Both the position numbers and the translations under genes were made by a program. The notes beneath the pieces were generated by a model that did not search any database, had not been told where the DNA came from, and saw only the letters and a list, made by a program, of their open reading frames with translations. This document shows positions 25,031 to 37,868 of a stretch of DNA of 64,000 bases, piece after piece. The stretch comes from Rotaria sordida. Lineage: Eukaryota > Rotifera > Eurotatoria > Philodinida > Philodinidae. Positions within the stretch are counted from its first letter, which is position 1. Each line of letters begins with the position of its first letter. The stretch lies in the NCBI GenBank assembly GCA_905250125.1, contig CAJNOL010000018.1, positions 1-64,000 on the forward strand. Reading direction: 5' to 3'.

Positions 25031-25496
25031 GATCTTTATGGGGCCCTCCAAGAGGTCTCGATAAGACTAAAAAAAGTATAAAAGGGTTCATCTCTACGAG
25101 CTTTCGGACTTGAGTTATGGCCATTTTTCTAAATTTTCAACCATTTCGATATGAAATTTTTCTCATAGGTAGTTCTAATGACTCTTAGCACATCGTGAGT
25201 TTCAGCTCAAACGAATATTCCTTTGTTAAGATATTGAATATAAAAAAACCAATCGTTTATCGCCGACATGTCACAAAAATCGAGTTTACTTGAGAATTCA
25301 ATATTTCAACAAAGAAACATTCTTTTCGACTGAAACTTATCCATGAGCAAAATTTTAGGTCGATAGTCTGTTACTTGAGTTTTTTAGTAAAATTGTCATT
25401 ACTTAGCTTCAAAGGCTCGGAAGAATAGACCCTTTTACGGTTCCTCTAATCTTACTAAGACCTCCTTGTGGGCACAATATGAGGTCAAACGGCAAG
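25031..25496. repeat. Long imperfect palindrome (foldback element)
   Basis: The left arm from GATCTTTATGGGGCCC and the right arm ending GCACAATATGAGGTC are inverted copies extending inward through AGTTTCAGCTC / AGTTTCAGTCG near the centre. The arms pair over about 200 bp each. No coding capacity. Confidence 0.7.
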
Positions 25497-26292
25497 TTAT
25501 AGTTGGATTAGTTCGATCGTTAGATTTGACTGTCAAAGCGAATATAGAAACAATAAACTACTGTTTCAAATGCTAGGTGTACTGAGCAGAAGTAAAATAT
25601 ACAGAATGTTTGCTGTTTCTTATGTAGTCATTGTTTTACACACTGTTCAAAATAGTAGAGTGTATACGTACCATACTTTCCTCAAGAAATTTCCATTTTG
25701 ATCCCAATACCGTAAAGGCAGTAGGTAATATTAAATAGAAAACAATGTTTGTTTTATAAACTCATGTTTATTTTTTTTTCTTTTGAAACACGGAAGATAA
25801 TAAAATTCTACGTGTATTTACTGCTTATTTGTTCGTTAAATATTAATTTATGTAAAAGAAAGAAAATAAAGCTTATTGTTTTATTTTTGTTTTAGTGATA
25901 AAAACTTAGTTTTACATTTCAGTTGGAAATACTGCAACACAGTAACCATCAGATTTCGAAGATATTCATCGTACTGTCAAGTATTGTCTAATTTTAATAC
26001 GTCGATACACATTATACTACAAAGAATCATTATTCAACTTTTTTCCTATTACTTAATGAACTTTTATTTTTCAAGTTGCTTTTCATCGATATTTCTGTGA
26101 TAAATGCCGCCATCTATCGTAAAAAAATTATGCTTCATCCATACATTATCGAATTAAATTATTCTTTTTATTGACTGTTGTCTTTCTGTCACGCTATTTG
26201 TCTCTGTTACGTAGTCGCTGAATTCAAAACATCTCACCTCTAAAATAAACATTGCTTTTTTCTTCATTATCAAAGCATAAAAAAAATACAAA

Positions 26293-29200
26293 ATGAACAA
26301 TAATGCAAATTTTAATAATGGTCCGCCTGCTGCACTTATGTCTTTTCCATTTTCAATGCATAATCCACCACAACATCCACCATTAATGGAACAACCATAT
26401 GTGAATCAAACACCACAACATTTTCAATCACATACTCCTCGTTTTTATAATCCAAGACCAACAGTACATTTAATTCATTCCATTTTATTATTATTATCAT
26501 TTTTTTCCTCTTTTGAAAATATTTAGATGCAAACACCAAAACCCGAAAAACGTAAACAGGAAATTTTAACATGTGATGCATGTGGTATTGAAGTTAATTC
26601 ACAACAAATGATGGATGCGCATATTCGTGGTCAAAAACATATTAAAAAAATGAAACTTAAAGTGGAATATTTTTTTTTTACGAAAATAACTTTTTTATAT
26701 CAATTTATATAGGCAACACCAACTGTTTCTCCATCAATTAATCAAACATCCAATACAACTGATGTCGAACAAAAACCAGAATGTTCGATAGTGTCAACAA
26801 CAAATACAATTGTGGAATCAGCGCCAGTCAGCGAACCAAATCCGTCTTCGGCTTCTGTTGTTAAATCACCATCATCTAATGAAAAAAGTGTTTTACAATT
26901 AATGAATGAATTAGCAAAATTTAATAAGGTTTAAAAAAAAGAATATAAAATGAATTTTTATGTTTAATTTTTCTTTTTTTTTTAGGTAAATGCTAAATAT
27001 GAGTTAATTAAAGAATCTGGTCCAGCACATTGTAAACAATTTGAAGTACGATTAACTGTTGCTGATGAAACTTATACAGGTATTGGAACAAGTATTAAAC
27101 GTGCACAACAAGTTGGTAAGTGAAAACAAATAAATAATAATAATAAAATCCTTTTAATCATTCTTGTCTGGTATTTAGCTGCTGAACAAGCTTTAGCAAC
27201 GACAGCATTAAAAAAACCTGAACCATCACAACGTAGTTCACATTCAGCACGAACACCACGTAGAGGTGTTAGTCGAGGAAGTAAGTTCTTGTCCTTTTGT
27301 TTTGTTCATTTTATTTTATTAATATTGAAAAAAAAAAACATTACGTATTGAGATTAAAAATAAGCTTAATATTGATTCATTTTATAGTTGCAGGCTGATA
27401 TGTATGCTTATTGATAAATGGTTATCAATATAAATGCGAACGAAGCTCGTTCACTTTCTTTTTTATTTGAATAATTGATAGAGAGCAAAAATAATAAGAG
27501 AAAATAATTATCTCTCTCTATTCCCATGGATTTTAATCTGCCTAAATATATCTTCTTTTTCTTGTTATTATTTTTTAATTTTTATAAGCGCTAATTCGAT
27601 GGGCAGATCGAATTCCAGCGCGAATAAGAAAAACAAAACAAAAATTCTACTCACTTTCAATTCATTCAAAAAAAAGAAATAGAAAAAGCATCAGAACTGG
27701 ATGGGTGGTAAGTGTATGTAAAGTAGATAAAATGAGAAAACTTGATTATAGACAAATCAAAGAATAAATACCAATTAAAAAAAATAATAACTTTCTAAAA
27801 TCAAGTTTTTTCTTAGTAATTATTTTTAATCGTATTTTATCATTATTTATCTTTTAGTGTATTCAAATGTTCGTCATCAATATCCACCACAATCAACACG
27901 CCAAAAATTACATGCATCAACAGGACAACAACAACAACATCAACAAATGATTTCAAATAATGAAAATTTATTACAAAATTTAATTAATAATAAATGTGCT
28001 GAAATTACTGAAAATGAAAATACAATAAAAATCTTACATCGTTTTGTTGAAGATATTGAACGAGCATTAAAAACTGTATCCGATAAAATAATGGAACAAT
28101 GTAAATTAAATAATATTAGTGTTGTACCACAATTACCAGATAATGTTAAATTAAATAATACCGAACAACTTAATGAAGATCCAAGTGAATCATTCCGGTA
28201 GAAAAAAAAACAATCAAAATCAAATTGAATTTTAAAATAATATATCTTTTTTTCTTTTCTATTCATATAGAATGCTTAAAGGTGCTATGAAAGTTTCAAC
28301 ATTAGCCATGCGTCTTTTTCTTAAAAATGATTATGAATATTCATTAGTACTTATATGTGCTAATAAACCAACTGTAACATTACTTAATGATATATGTCAA
28401 GAATTAACTATTGGATTAAATGCACAAGCTATTGCAGCTATTCAATTAGATTCTAATGAAGAACAATCAAAACCAATAACATATCAAGTACAAGCACATA
28501 TTAATGATGCATGTCTTACTGTTCAATGTAGTCTTTTACCTAAACATACAATTCGAATTATGTTAACATCACCTGTATTTCGTAGTGAAAATTTTCTTAA
28601 TCTTGATGATAGTACACGTCAACAAATAGCTGAATTAAATCCTGATCCAAGTGATATGTTAGATAAAAATAAATGTTTAGAAGCAGCTGCTGAAATACGT
28701 ACGTATATAAATAGATGAATTTCAATTCTTAAATATATATATATATATCTGAAGCGATAAACGTCACTTTTTTTGAAATATGATCTTAAAGAAGTGTTGA
28801 AACACAGAAATGGAAGTGTGAATATCTTTTTGTCCCCATCACGGCCTGTGACAGACTTCGACAAAGAATTAAAGTCTTCTGTATGATTATTATAAAAGAA
28901 AATTGGAGCCTCTAGAAAACAGACATATTACAAATTCGTTAGCGTAGTCAAATATCAATAGGAGCCTAAGTCCTTTTATGGTTTTTATTGGAACATTATG
29001 TAGTATCTATAGGCAAAAAATCAATTAAATCCGAAGGTGACAGCTGAAGACGTTACCTCATAAGCTCAAATCGTTACGATGAAAACTCGCCGATAGTAAT
29101 ATTCCTTATACATAATAAAAATTCAGAGAAAAATTCGAAATTTTTTCATTATTATTGTTATTGCTAGAAAAAATCAAGCTAATATCTGCATACACTTCGT

Positions 29201-29938
29201 TTTAATGATCATTTATAATTTAGATTGATTTATACTTATTCTAATAATTTAGTATTTTCAAGTTTAAGTTATTTGTTTTTTTCATAATAAAAATCTGAAA
29301 TGAAGATTATCTTGATATGTGTACGAAGAAAATCAATTGTTAAACTTCCGAAGACAATTATTCTATAAAAACACAAAAAAGAAACAATGTGAAAAATTCT
29401 TGACTTTTCATTTAACAATCAAACATGAACTTTGAATCTTTTATAACAAAAAAAAAAATATCATAGAGATTTTCTTGAATATATTATATCGATTTTAGGT
29501 CATTCCAATTGGTTTACCCGTTGTATGCTTGAACATAATTCAAATTTAATTGTTCTACGTCTTTTACGAGATTTACAATACAATCAAACACCATTATTGT
29601 CGTTTAATCTTTGGTGTCTTGCTTTACTTGTTTATAAATGTCAAAATCAACCGCCTAATTCATCAACTAATCTTTTTCGTTCAGTATTTGCTTGTTTAAG
29701 TAGTGGTATACTTTTACCGAATCATATTGGTCCTGGTATAACTGATCCATGTGAAAAAGAACTTGTTGATGCTGCTGATTATTTAACATTGGAAGAACGT
29801 TTAAATATAACAAATTATGCTCAAAATATACTTCGTTTAATTAGTTTTGAAAAGTATGAAACAATATTTCATATGAAATCAAATCAATCTGAACAAGTAT
29901 CAATCAATTCAATATTAGGAGATAACACAATGGAATAA
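26293..29938 (+). CDS. ZFR-like protein: U1-type zinc finger, dsRBD and DZF domain
   Basis: RNA-binding protein of the DZF family (ZFR, ILF2, ILF3, STRBP), nuclear factors that bind double-stranded RNA and affect splicing and editing. Exons: 26293-26463, 26527-26661, 26713-26928, 26986-27115, 27179-27280, 27858-28197, 28271-28698, 29499-29938; 653 aa, phases consistent. Seen: Pro/Asn/Gln-rich N-terminus; a C-x2-C-x12-H-x5-H finger (C73, C76, H89, H95); a dsRNA-binding domain at about 160-228 with a KRAQQVAAEQALA second helix; and from about 300 a DZF domain with ALKTVSDKIM, TLTSPIIR-like IMLTSPVFR, SDMLDKNKCLEAAAEIR and the C-terminal DPCEKELVDA. ZFR normally has three fingers and no dsRBD, while ILF3 has DZF before its dsRBDs, so the order here is unusual. 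The last intron (28699-29498) holds nothing I recognise. Confidence 0.85.
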
Positions 29939-31240
29939 TAAAAAGACATTTATTATGAATAAAAACTGGGCTTTTTTTCTTCTTCTAGATATTGTATGTG
30001 TGTACATCATGTCATACAAATTACTAAAAAAAACAATAAATTAGTTTCTTTTAGAATGAAAGAATTGTTTAATAAGGATAAAATGCAAACTATAAGTCAT
30101 CATAGAAAGAATATCCTTGCCTTTCTGCTATCTTGTGGCATGGGGTGNNNNNNNNNNNNNNNNNNNNNNNNNNNNNNNNNNNNNNNNNNNNNNNNNNNNN
30201 NNNNNNNNNNNNNNNNNNNNNNNNNNNNNNNNNNNNNNNNNNNNNNNGTAGGAAAATCATTCATATGAATAGCGCTTTCTATATCGTAGATATGAGTAAA
30301 ATGCTTATTTATAAAAGTAAGAAACAAAAAAAAATCTCTCGGAAGATCATGGTTCGTATAAATCAAATCGTTCATCCGTGAATACAAGTAAAATAACTAA
30401 AGAGAAAGAGAAAGAGAGAGACGGTGATGCACTACTACTCGAGCGTCTAATGAGTTGACTTGTCATTGTCATTTCTTTCGTTAGAACAACAATTGATTAA
30501 CAAAAGAAAAAGGAGACCGATGTGATGATATTATTAATAACCATGAACCAGCATCTATTAGTAATGCCACAAAAACAAATTGATTACGGCTGGCAACAGC
30601 TGTTGTTGACTTACACGATAGATAGGTAAATAATAATAACATTTCATAATAGAGAGAATCATACAGAGAAAGAAGAAAAAGTCTAGATGCAAGCATCCGA
30701 TGATTGAAATTTAAAATCATTTACTAATATCACCATATACATATGCTGATATTTATCTTTCAATAACAAAGTAATACTGTTAATAAAGGAAATATGTAAT
30801 TTTGTTTTTTGTTTAAGTTGAAAATATATGCTGAACGACTGATACCTGAAAACCATGATTTATATTCAAAAATAATAATAAAAAATGCTTCTCTGTTTTT
30901 TTTTCATTACTTCATTAAAATAAACCTTCGACTATATCCTATTGATTTTACCTAAATCATAGAATTCTCTTTCTCATTCTTTTAATTTACTTTTTTATTG
31001 ATATATTCACATTTATCGTTTTTTTTTCTCTCAATTTTAATACACAAACACATATTATTGACTTTGTCTTAGCCATCTATATCCCACATTGATGATCTTG
31101 ATTTTAGTCTCTGATAAAACACCATAAATTACAAACATATTGTGTATAAAATTTGTTTATATCAATAATAGGTTAATCATAGAAAAAGGAAGAAATAAAA
31201 ATAAGTGCGATGAATGTACGCATACACATGCATATAGAGT
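29939..31240. other. Intergenic with assembly gap
   Basis: Follows the ZFR-like stop. The sequence just before the gap (30109-30147) resembles 46198-46236 (about 30 of 38 positions), so a dispersed repeat probably enters the gap. A GA-rich tract lies near 30400. No coding signal. Confidence 0.5.
30148..30247. other. Assembly gap of 100 N
   Basis: Exactly 100 unknown bases, a conventional length for a gap of unknown size. Confidence 0.99.
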
Positions 31241-34200
31241 TTAATTAAAACGTAATTCATTGTAATATTTAAGTAGACTAACAATACTGGTCTGCTCACT
31301 TATCATTGTACGTACAACACGTGGACGATCAGCTCGTTCAAAATTTGATCGTACAAGTTCATAATATTCACCATCAGATAATACTAATGAATGAAGTTTT
31401 GCACAACGAATTCTTTAAATATATATATATATATGATGATTTAGAAAGAAAAACGTTAAACAAATATAAAACATACCGAATATGATCAATAAATTTTGAA
31501 CTATTTTCATTCCATCTTAACGTTTCTTCATCCCATTGAATTTCTAATCGTTCTAGTTTTTGACATTCTTGTGCACATGCATCTAATATTTGATCAATAT
31601 GAATACGTGTAGATATTTTCTTAAACCAACCAAAAGCAGTACCCATAACGAAAATTCTTTAAAATAAAAAGAAATATTTCTATTAGAATTATAAATCAAT
31701 TTTATAAATAAAGAACATCGCTGGATAAGATTGTAAATTTGACACCCTATTAGATCTCACTTTCAATAGAACAGCAAGAAAGAGCATGAAATTCCGTACA
31801 TTTCTGTTTATTTATTTATTTATTTTCTTACAAGTTTTGTGGACTAAATAGTCTTAGCGAGATCTATCACTTTTGAACGTTTTAAATAATAACTATGATA
31901 TCCATAATTTTTCTATTATAAACCCAATAGGAAAACTAATAATGTAGATCGGTGCAGTTTTTCATGCTCTACAAACTTACCTAGTGACCATGTTCATCGA
32001 TTAGTTTATGCAGGGTCAGATAGATACAAATCTTATATTAGTGTCTGACTTGGATCGGGTTACGAAAAAATTTTGGATTTCAGGGTGGATCTGCAATCTG
32101 AACATTTTGCAGATACAAAAGATATTTTGAATATTCTTTTCATTTAGAAGTTCTATAGAAGAACGTGGAAAAGCTTAGTAAAACAAGAAGTTATGTATCG
32201 CATAATCTTTTCTACTTTACTTACTTTTCTTTATTGACATTAAACAATGATACATAGCAAGTGCACTATTTCTTCAATGATAATATAAAGGTCGTAGGTT
32301 GTATATATAAGAAAACAAAGATAAACAAGATACAATTCTCTCACATAATCGTGTTATGTCAACTGCGAAATGTCAAGGATGAAAAGAGATCCAGGACATA
32401 TTCTTTGTTTTCAATCGCGAAATGAAAGGAAGGAAAAAGAATTGTTGAAAAATTGATTTTCTCAAGAGAAAGAGAATAGTCGTCGATACTCGAGTCCGAC
32501 TCAGATCGGGTCATAAAAATTTGACCCATGTGTCTGATCCTGCATAAACTAATTAATATATCATCTTGTAGAGCATAAAAAACTGCGTCAGTCCACACTA
32601 TTATTTTTCATATTGAGTTCGAAGAAGAAAAATTATGTTTGTTATAGTTATTATCGAAAACATATGAAAATGATAGACCTCCTAAGACTATTTAAGCTTT
32701 GAAAATTTCTTTTACATCCAATAAAACAAAAAATAAATACATAGAAATATGTAGAATTGCATGCTCTATCTTTCTAACTTATTGAAAGAAAATCCTAACG
32801 TAGTGACAGATTTACGATCTGATCCAATGGTATTCGTGTATCTAAAAAAAAAAGCTTATACATTAGAGTACATTCTATATTAGTTTTTATTTCTTTAAAG
32901 ATAATCCGAAAATAATAATACTTGATATTTTTTATATTTTTAATTGTATTAGTCCAAAATTGTTCAGTTACTTTTGCATTACCAGCATAAGCTATACCAC
33001 GTAATTGTCGTCCATGTCGTTTAAGAAACGTAGATACAACATCAAGACTAAGATTAACTGTATTACTTAGATCAATAGCACGTATATTAGATAATTTTCC
33101 TTGTTCAATAAGAAGACCAAGAACCTTAAATTATCAAATTTGATAGACAATTAATAAGAAAAATGAATGTGTTTACGTTATCAGTAAAACCATCACAATG
33201 AGGTACTGCTAAATAAGTTAATTTTGGCATTCGTGCAAAAATATCTAAAAGGCAATTTTCTGTTAATTCAGTTGATGATATATCAAATTCAGTAACGCAA
33301 CATGTTGCCCAATCAGCTGCTAACATTGCTCTATCTTCAATACCTATTAATAATTAAAACAAATAATTAAATTAACAAAATAAAAGATCTTTATTTTTTT
33401 ATACTAGTATTTTGAAGAAGAAGACATTGTAATTTTTTACAACGTTGTAATAAATTTGTAAAACTTGCACCTTTGACACGTGTACAAAAATTTAATGCAA
33501 AACATTCGAGATGAATGCAACCAGATGCTATTGTATCTATATGATTATCATCAACAAAAAATATGCCATATAAATTTATGACCTATACATCATAATCTAG
33601 TTTGATCATTATCATCAAAATAAACTCACACGAAGATTCGGTGTTTGAACTTTTATTTTACTAATATTAATTGTTTCATAGACTTCTTCTTCAGCCTCAT
33701 TTGATTTCTCAATAGTACCTTGAAAAATTAAAAACAAAAATCAAAACAATAACAAGTACGAAAGTCTGTCGGAAATCATTTAATAAAAATATTTTTTCTT
33801 ACCAATAATTTGTAAAATTTCTACTGATGATAAATATGTATATATACGTCTCATAAAACCTTCAAGAAAAATAACATCTGATAAACAAATACAAAGCATT
33901 TTAAGATTGCATGGAAATGCATTTAAATCATTAAAATCATGTAATTGCATAGCTGTTGAAAAATCTAATGTTAAAGATTTTAAATTTGGACATTTATTAG
34001 CTAATTCATGTAAAACATCAGCTGTTATTAATTCCATTGGTAATTCAATATATTGTAATGCCGATGAAAAACGATGACCAATTAATACAAGAAATTGATC
34101 AAGATTTCTTACATGTAAACCACGATATTCTGGTCGAAGAAAAACTTGTTTCCATAATCTTGAATTTTGACTTAAAGTTCGCCATAAACGACAAACGCGA

Positions 34201-34713
34201 GCACAACGTAATAATTCTACATGTGGTAAATAAGCAAATATTGCTAGTAAAATTTTTTCTGGTAGAGTATTAAAGTCACGCTAAATAAAAAAGAAGAAAA
34301 AGAAAAAAAAAATAATATGAAATACGAAATACATTTCTATTCATTTTAATTTTTCTCTATTTTAATCACTTTTCGTATTCGTCTCGAAATTGATAATTGG
34401 TATTCCATGATCGTATGTATAAATATTATATGGTAAATCTATAATACTCTGTATATATATATAAGGAGACAGAGAGAAAAAAGAACAATGTTAACGAGAA
34501 TTATAAATACACATCATGCATATCATTATCGTTTGTGGTCGCTTCTTTTTTGTCGTCATTTATTTTCTCTCAGGTCATTTACACTTATAAATGTACAAGA
34601 TTTATATGGATCCATTTACAAATAAAATTTTTCTAATGATAACAAATTACCTGTGTTTCTCGTGGTGGCATACAAGTATTTCTCTTAGAAAATTGACTCG
34701 TACTGCTATTCAT
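31241..34713 (-). CDS. F-box / leucine-rich-repeat protein (FBXL type)
   Basis: Likely substrate receptor of an SCF ubiquitin ligase: the F-box binds Skp1 and the LRRs bind the target. Exons (complement): 34713-34651, 34280-33803, 33718-33630, 33582-33405, 33343-33177, 33124-32922, 31656-31477, 31412-31241; 509 aa, phases consistent. Seen: F-box at about 26-70 beginning LPEKILLAIFAYLP and containing CARVCRLWRTL; then irregular LRRs, e.g. LANKCPNLKSLTLDFS, CKKLQCLLLQ and CQKLERLEIQW; C-terminus with CAKLHSLVLSDGEYYE and NFERADRPRVVR. The segment around LRVINLYGIFFVDD also follows the LRR pattern. Intron 6 (31657-32921) is filled largely by a foldback element. I recognise the class but not the exact orthologue. 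Confidence 0.88.
31935..32605. repeat. Long palindrome in the F-box gene intron
   Basis: The left arm (AGTTTTTCATGCTCTACAA, TTAGTTTATGCAGGGTCAGA) and right arm (TGTAGAGCATAAAAAACT, TGATCCTGCATAAACTAA) are inverted copies at the two ends of about 670 bp. The GCTCTACAA motif recurs in other foldbacks of this window. Confidence 0.7.
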
Positions 34714-36941
34714 TTCATAGTCAAATTCTATTGTGCATGACTATGTTGCTTGTTTCTATATTGTTTGTTGTTGATCGAAGTCTATACAGATGGTATTACT
34801 TATGTTGGATTTTTTCTGTTATTATTATGATTTCCAAACATTGTTGCTATTCTTTTTTGTTTTATTCTTATGTACATAATCCAAACAAATAATGCCTATT
34901 AGTACAATGTGAATGAAACTATTCTGTATCAAATTAATGTAATCACAATTAAAATACTAAAGTCATCTTGATTTATCTGCTGTTGATATAGAAAAGAGTA
35001 TTGATCGAGCGATTCTTTTGTCTAGCGAGACAATAGAAACCATTCACAACATACGATAAGTCAAAACATATACAAACGTAAATGCCTATTAGTATTTTCT
35101 TCGTTAGTTCTACCGAACAATCAGTAGTAACCATCTGTTACACACATATAAGATATTTGGTAAAGGAAATAAATGGAAATTGCAACGAGAAATTTTCTCT
35201 AATTTCCTGTTTAGGAAATACGAACAAATACTTATAATCGAGGATGGAAAATCAAAAATAGAATACAACATTTTTCTTTGACATTGTATATTTGTCTTAC
35301 ATCCTAATAACAAAAGCAATTTATGTGCACATCAACTTTCGATATTACATATATGTATATATATTTCTCACGAGATTTTAACTAGATAACATTGATTAAA
35401 TGATTTTTGCTGACAATCAAGAACCAAAAATTAGATAAGAACTAGAATATCTATGAATATTTCTTTTTTATCTAAACACAAGAGACAATTTGGCGAAATT
35501 GTTGTGATTAGTCACTTATATCATAAAAATAAGGATTATAAGGGATGTTTCAGAAGTTCTGAAACGATTTAAAAATTCATCGTTCTCACATTCTTAGTAT
35601 TGAATAACTATAAAGTTTGAGATCTATAGTTTTTACTATGGATGAGAATCTGTAACAACACTATCATGGACTATTAGTTATCCATGTTCATGTATTTGAT
35701 CACCATTCTCATCAGTTACTAGTTTTAATCGTGCTGATATTTTATATATCATTCGTTAACATAAAGAAACAATAAATTTGTTCCATTTTCTTAATGCTGG
35801 TTTTCAATGTATTTGCGCACTCGTTATTTCTTCTTTAATGTACCTCAAACGTTTTTTTACAGGACAAATACTGCCTAGCTTTGAGGCATAATTAATTGAT
35901 TGAATTCGATTGATATAAACATGTTTAATGGTATCCATAATTATGCGCATCCTTTGTTTAAAATCTTGATCATCTTTAAAAGTGATATTAAAGAAATGGA
36001 ACAAATTTAGGATGATTAGAATTAGTAACCGATGAACATGATAATCAAATACACAAACAGTGATAACTTGATAGTGGGTCTTTTTTTATTTCGAAAAGTT
36101 ATTTTGTTTTAAAAATATTGATTAAGATGATGAGAAAAATTTAAAAAGAAAAAAATTCGTGACAACGTTGTTGCAAATTCTCACTCATAGTAAAAGCTAT
36201 AGACTTCAAACATTGTAGTTATTTAGTACTTGGACACTTCATATATGATGATATCAAATACAAAAAGAAAAAAATATTCTGTCTCACTCTTAATCGATGT
36301 CGAGATCGTTGACTTGCATTTTGTCCATCGTCTTGATTTGTATCATCATCATTTTCTCCATCGGAAATTTTATGGCCCCATGCTTCATGTGCAACGATGG
36401 AGAAAGCAGCTGTTGGATTCGACATTGTGAATCGACGAAGTTCCATCATAATTTTTCTCTTTTCTCACGTCCAATCAATATTCATCCATCATTTGTTTAT
36501 ATCTGGGCAATATTAATTGATTCTCATATAGTTAAAGATCATTCGATCGAGGCAGTGTACAAGAAAAAAAAACCGGAGACATAATGCAAGAATAGAAGAA
36601 AAAATGCAGACAAGCAAGGTTGTTCTCCAGTTTCATTCTCGGTTTTCTTGTTCATGATCGATCACAGACAATCTATAGATAGTACGATATATCATACACA
36701 CGCACATACATGTTGTTGTGATACTTCATCAAATAGAAATGTCGTGTTAATGTATAGAAATTAGGAAACAAATAGATTTTGCGAATAGTATGTCATTTAT
36801 TTATGTTAGAAGAAAAAAAACGAGAATCCAAAATCCCATAAAAGATTATTTGCACCATAAAACAAAATAATTATCCCATGGACAAACACCAGATAAACAA
36901 AAAAAATTTTTTTAATACAATATAAAAGAAAAAAAACCAAT
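34714..36941. other. Intergenic between F-box gene and dynactin 6
   Basis: Probable promoter of the F-box gene at its left end and 3' flank of dynactin 6 at its right end. The only structure I can support is the mariner-like relic at 35541-36241. A short frame near 36300 reads on both strands and shows no family resemblance. Confidence 0.5.
35541..36241 (-). mobile_element. Decayed Tc1/mariner-like element
   Basis: A 75-bp inverted pair: left 35594-35668 (GTTTGAGATCTATAG, TTTTTACTATGGATGAGAAT) against right 36157-36228. The left end continues out to AGGGATGTTTCAGAAG next to a TA, resembling mariner-type termini (GGGTGTTCCAAAAGT); the right end reads GAAGTGTCCAAGTACT and appears to have lost about 50 bp. 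Between them a 66-codon minus frame (35804-36004) has ITFKDDQDFKQRMRIIMDTI, similar to the tail region of Tc/mariner transposases. No DDE/D motif is visible, so the class is tentative. Confidence 0.45.
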
Positions 36942-37868
36942 CTATGTAGATGCTGGTGTATGACTTTTTGTCCCATGTTTAAGAACATAATGTGATGTTG
37001 GTAAAATACGTGCAAGAAAATCAAGTTGATGTGTTTGAAACTAGAGAAGAAAATGAAATTATTCAACGTTTTTCTTTTTTGTATAATAAAAAAAAATAGA
37101 CAAAACATACAGCAGGACGATCAGGCATGGTACGTCGTTGATGATCACTACCAAATATAACTGTATTTTCTGGTAACATTTCATTAGTTGTTAACGAACA
37201 TTTAGCCCCAATAACACAACCACTTGTCAATGTAACACTGCGACCAACATGAGCTAAATTAATTTTATTTATTTATTAATAAATTAAATAAAATAACCTT
37301 TTTTTTTGCATACCTTTACATTCGAGAATATTATTATCGCCAACTTTAAGAGCTTCACAACCTTAAAATACATCAAATCATTTAAATATAATCCATAATT
37401 AAATAACATACATGAACCAACTTCAAAAACGTTATTACTTCCTATAATCATAACAACTTGATTCATTTGATCTTTATCAACACCAGGTGGAAATCTAGAG
37501 AAAACAACGAGGAAAAAAATCTCCAAGAAATAAAAAAAATTCTTTCAATTACCGATTAGCTATAACACATTGTTCTTCAATAAGATTTCCATCACCGATA
37601 AAAATTGGACCAGCTTCAGCAATAATACTTACACCTGGATGAATAATTGTTTTACTTCCTATAAATATTTTCAAGAATAAATATCTTTCTTTATTTTTGT
37701 TTTTCTAATTATATACCAATTGAAATTTCTCCAATTAGTTGAAGACGTTCTTCGCAAACATATGCACCTGGTGCTATAGTAACTTGATAACTAAAAAGTT
37801 TTTCGAATAATTAAAATTATTTCAAATTATTGATCGTTTTATTACCTAGAATTAATGGCTGGACACAT
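36942..37868 (-). CDS. DCTN6: Dynactin subunit 6 (p27)
   Basis: Pointed-end component of dynactin, the dynein cofactor; folds as a left-handed beta helix of hexapeptide repeats. Exons (complement): 37868-37846, 37790-37717, 37658-37553, 37494-37412, 37361-37314, 37253-37111, 37040-36942; 191 aa against about 190 in vertebrates, phases consistent. Seen: repeated [IV]-G-x-x-x-x-I hexapeptides such as [46 protein letters not shown], then [14 protein letters not shown] and a C-terminal [17 protein letters not shown] helix that is characteristic of this subunit. The start exon is tiny (23 nt), and introns are about 50 nt. Confidence 0.93.

Larger units (their letters stand above)
22976..26292. other. 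Gene-poor, repeat-bearing intergenic region
   Basis: No coding region that I can support; open frames are short and unlike known families. It holds the third GGGTGT hairpin (23706-23755) and a long foldback (25031-25496). The last few hundred bases are the probable promoter and 5' UTR of the ZFR-like gene. Confidence 0.5.

Noticed and set aside
27386..27402. Alternative terminal exon of the ZFR-like gene giving an early TGA
   Set aside because: It would leave the DZF exons without a start. The join to 27858 is in phase and keeps a full protein; kept only as a possible isoform.
36219..36584. Overlapping plus and minus frames of 66-95 codons
   Set aside because: They read the same DNA in both directions with no conserved pattern, and they abut the mariner-like relic.
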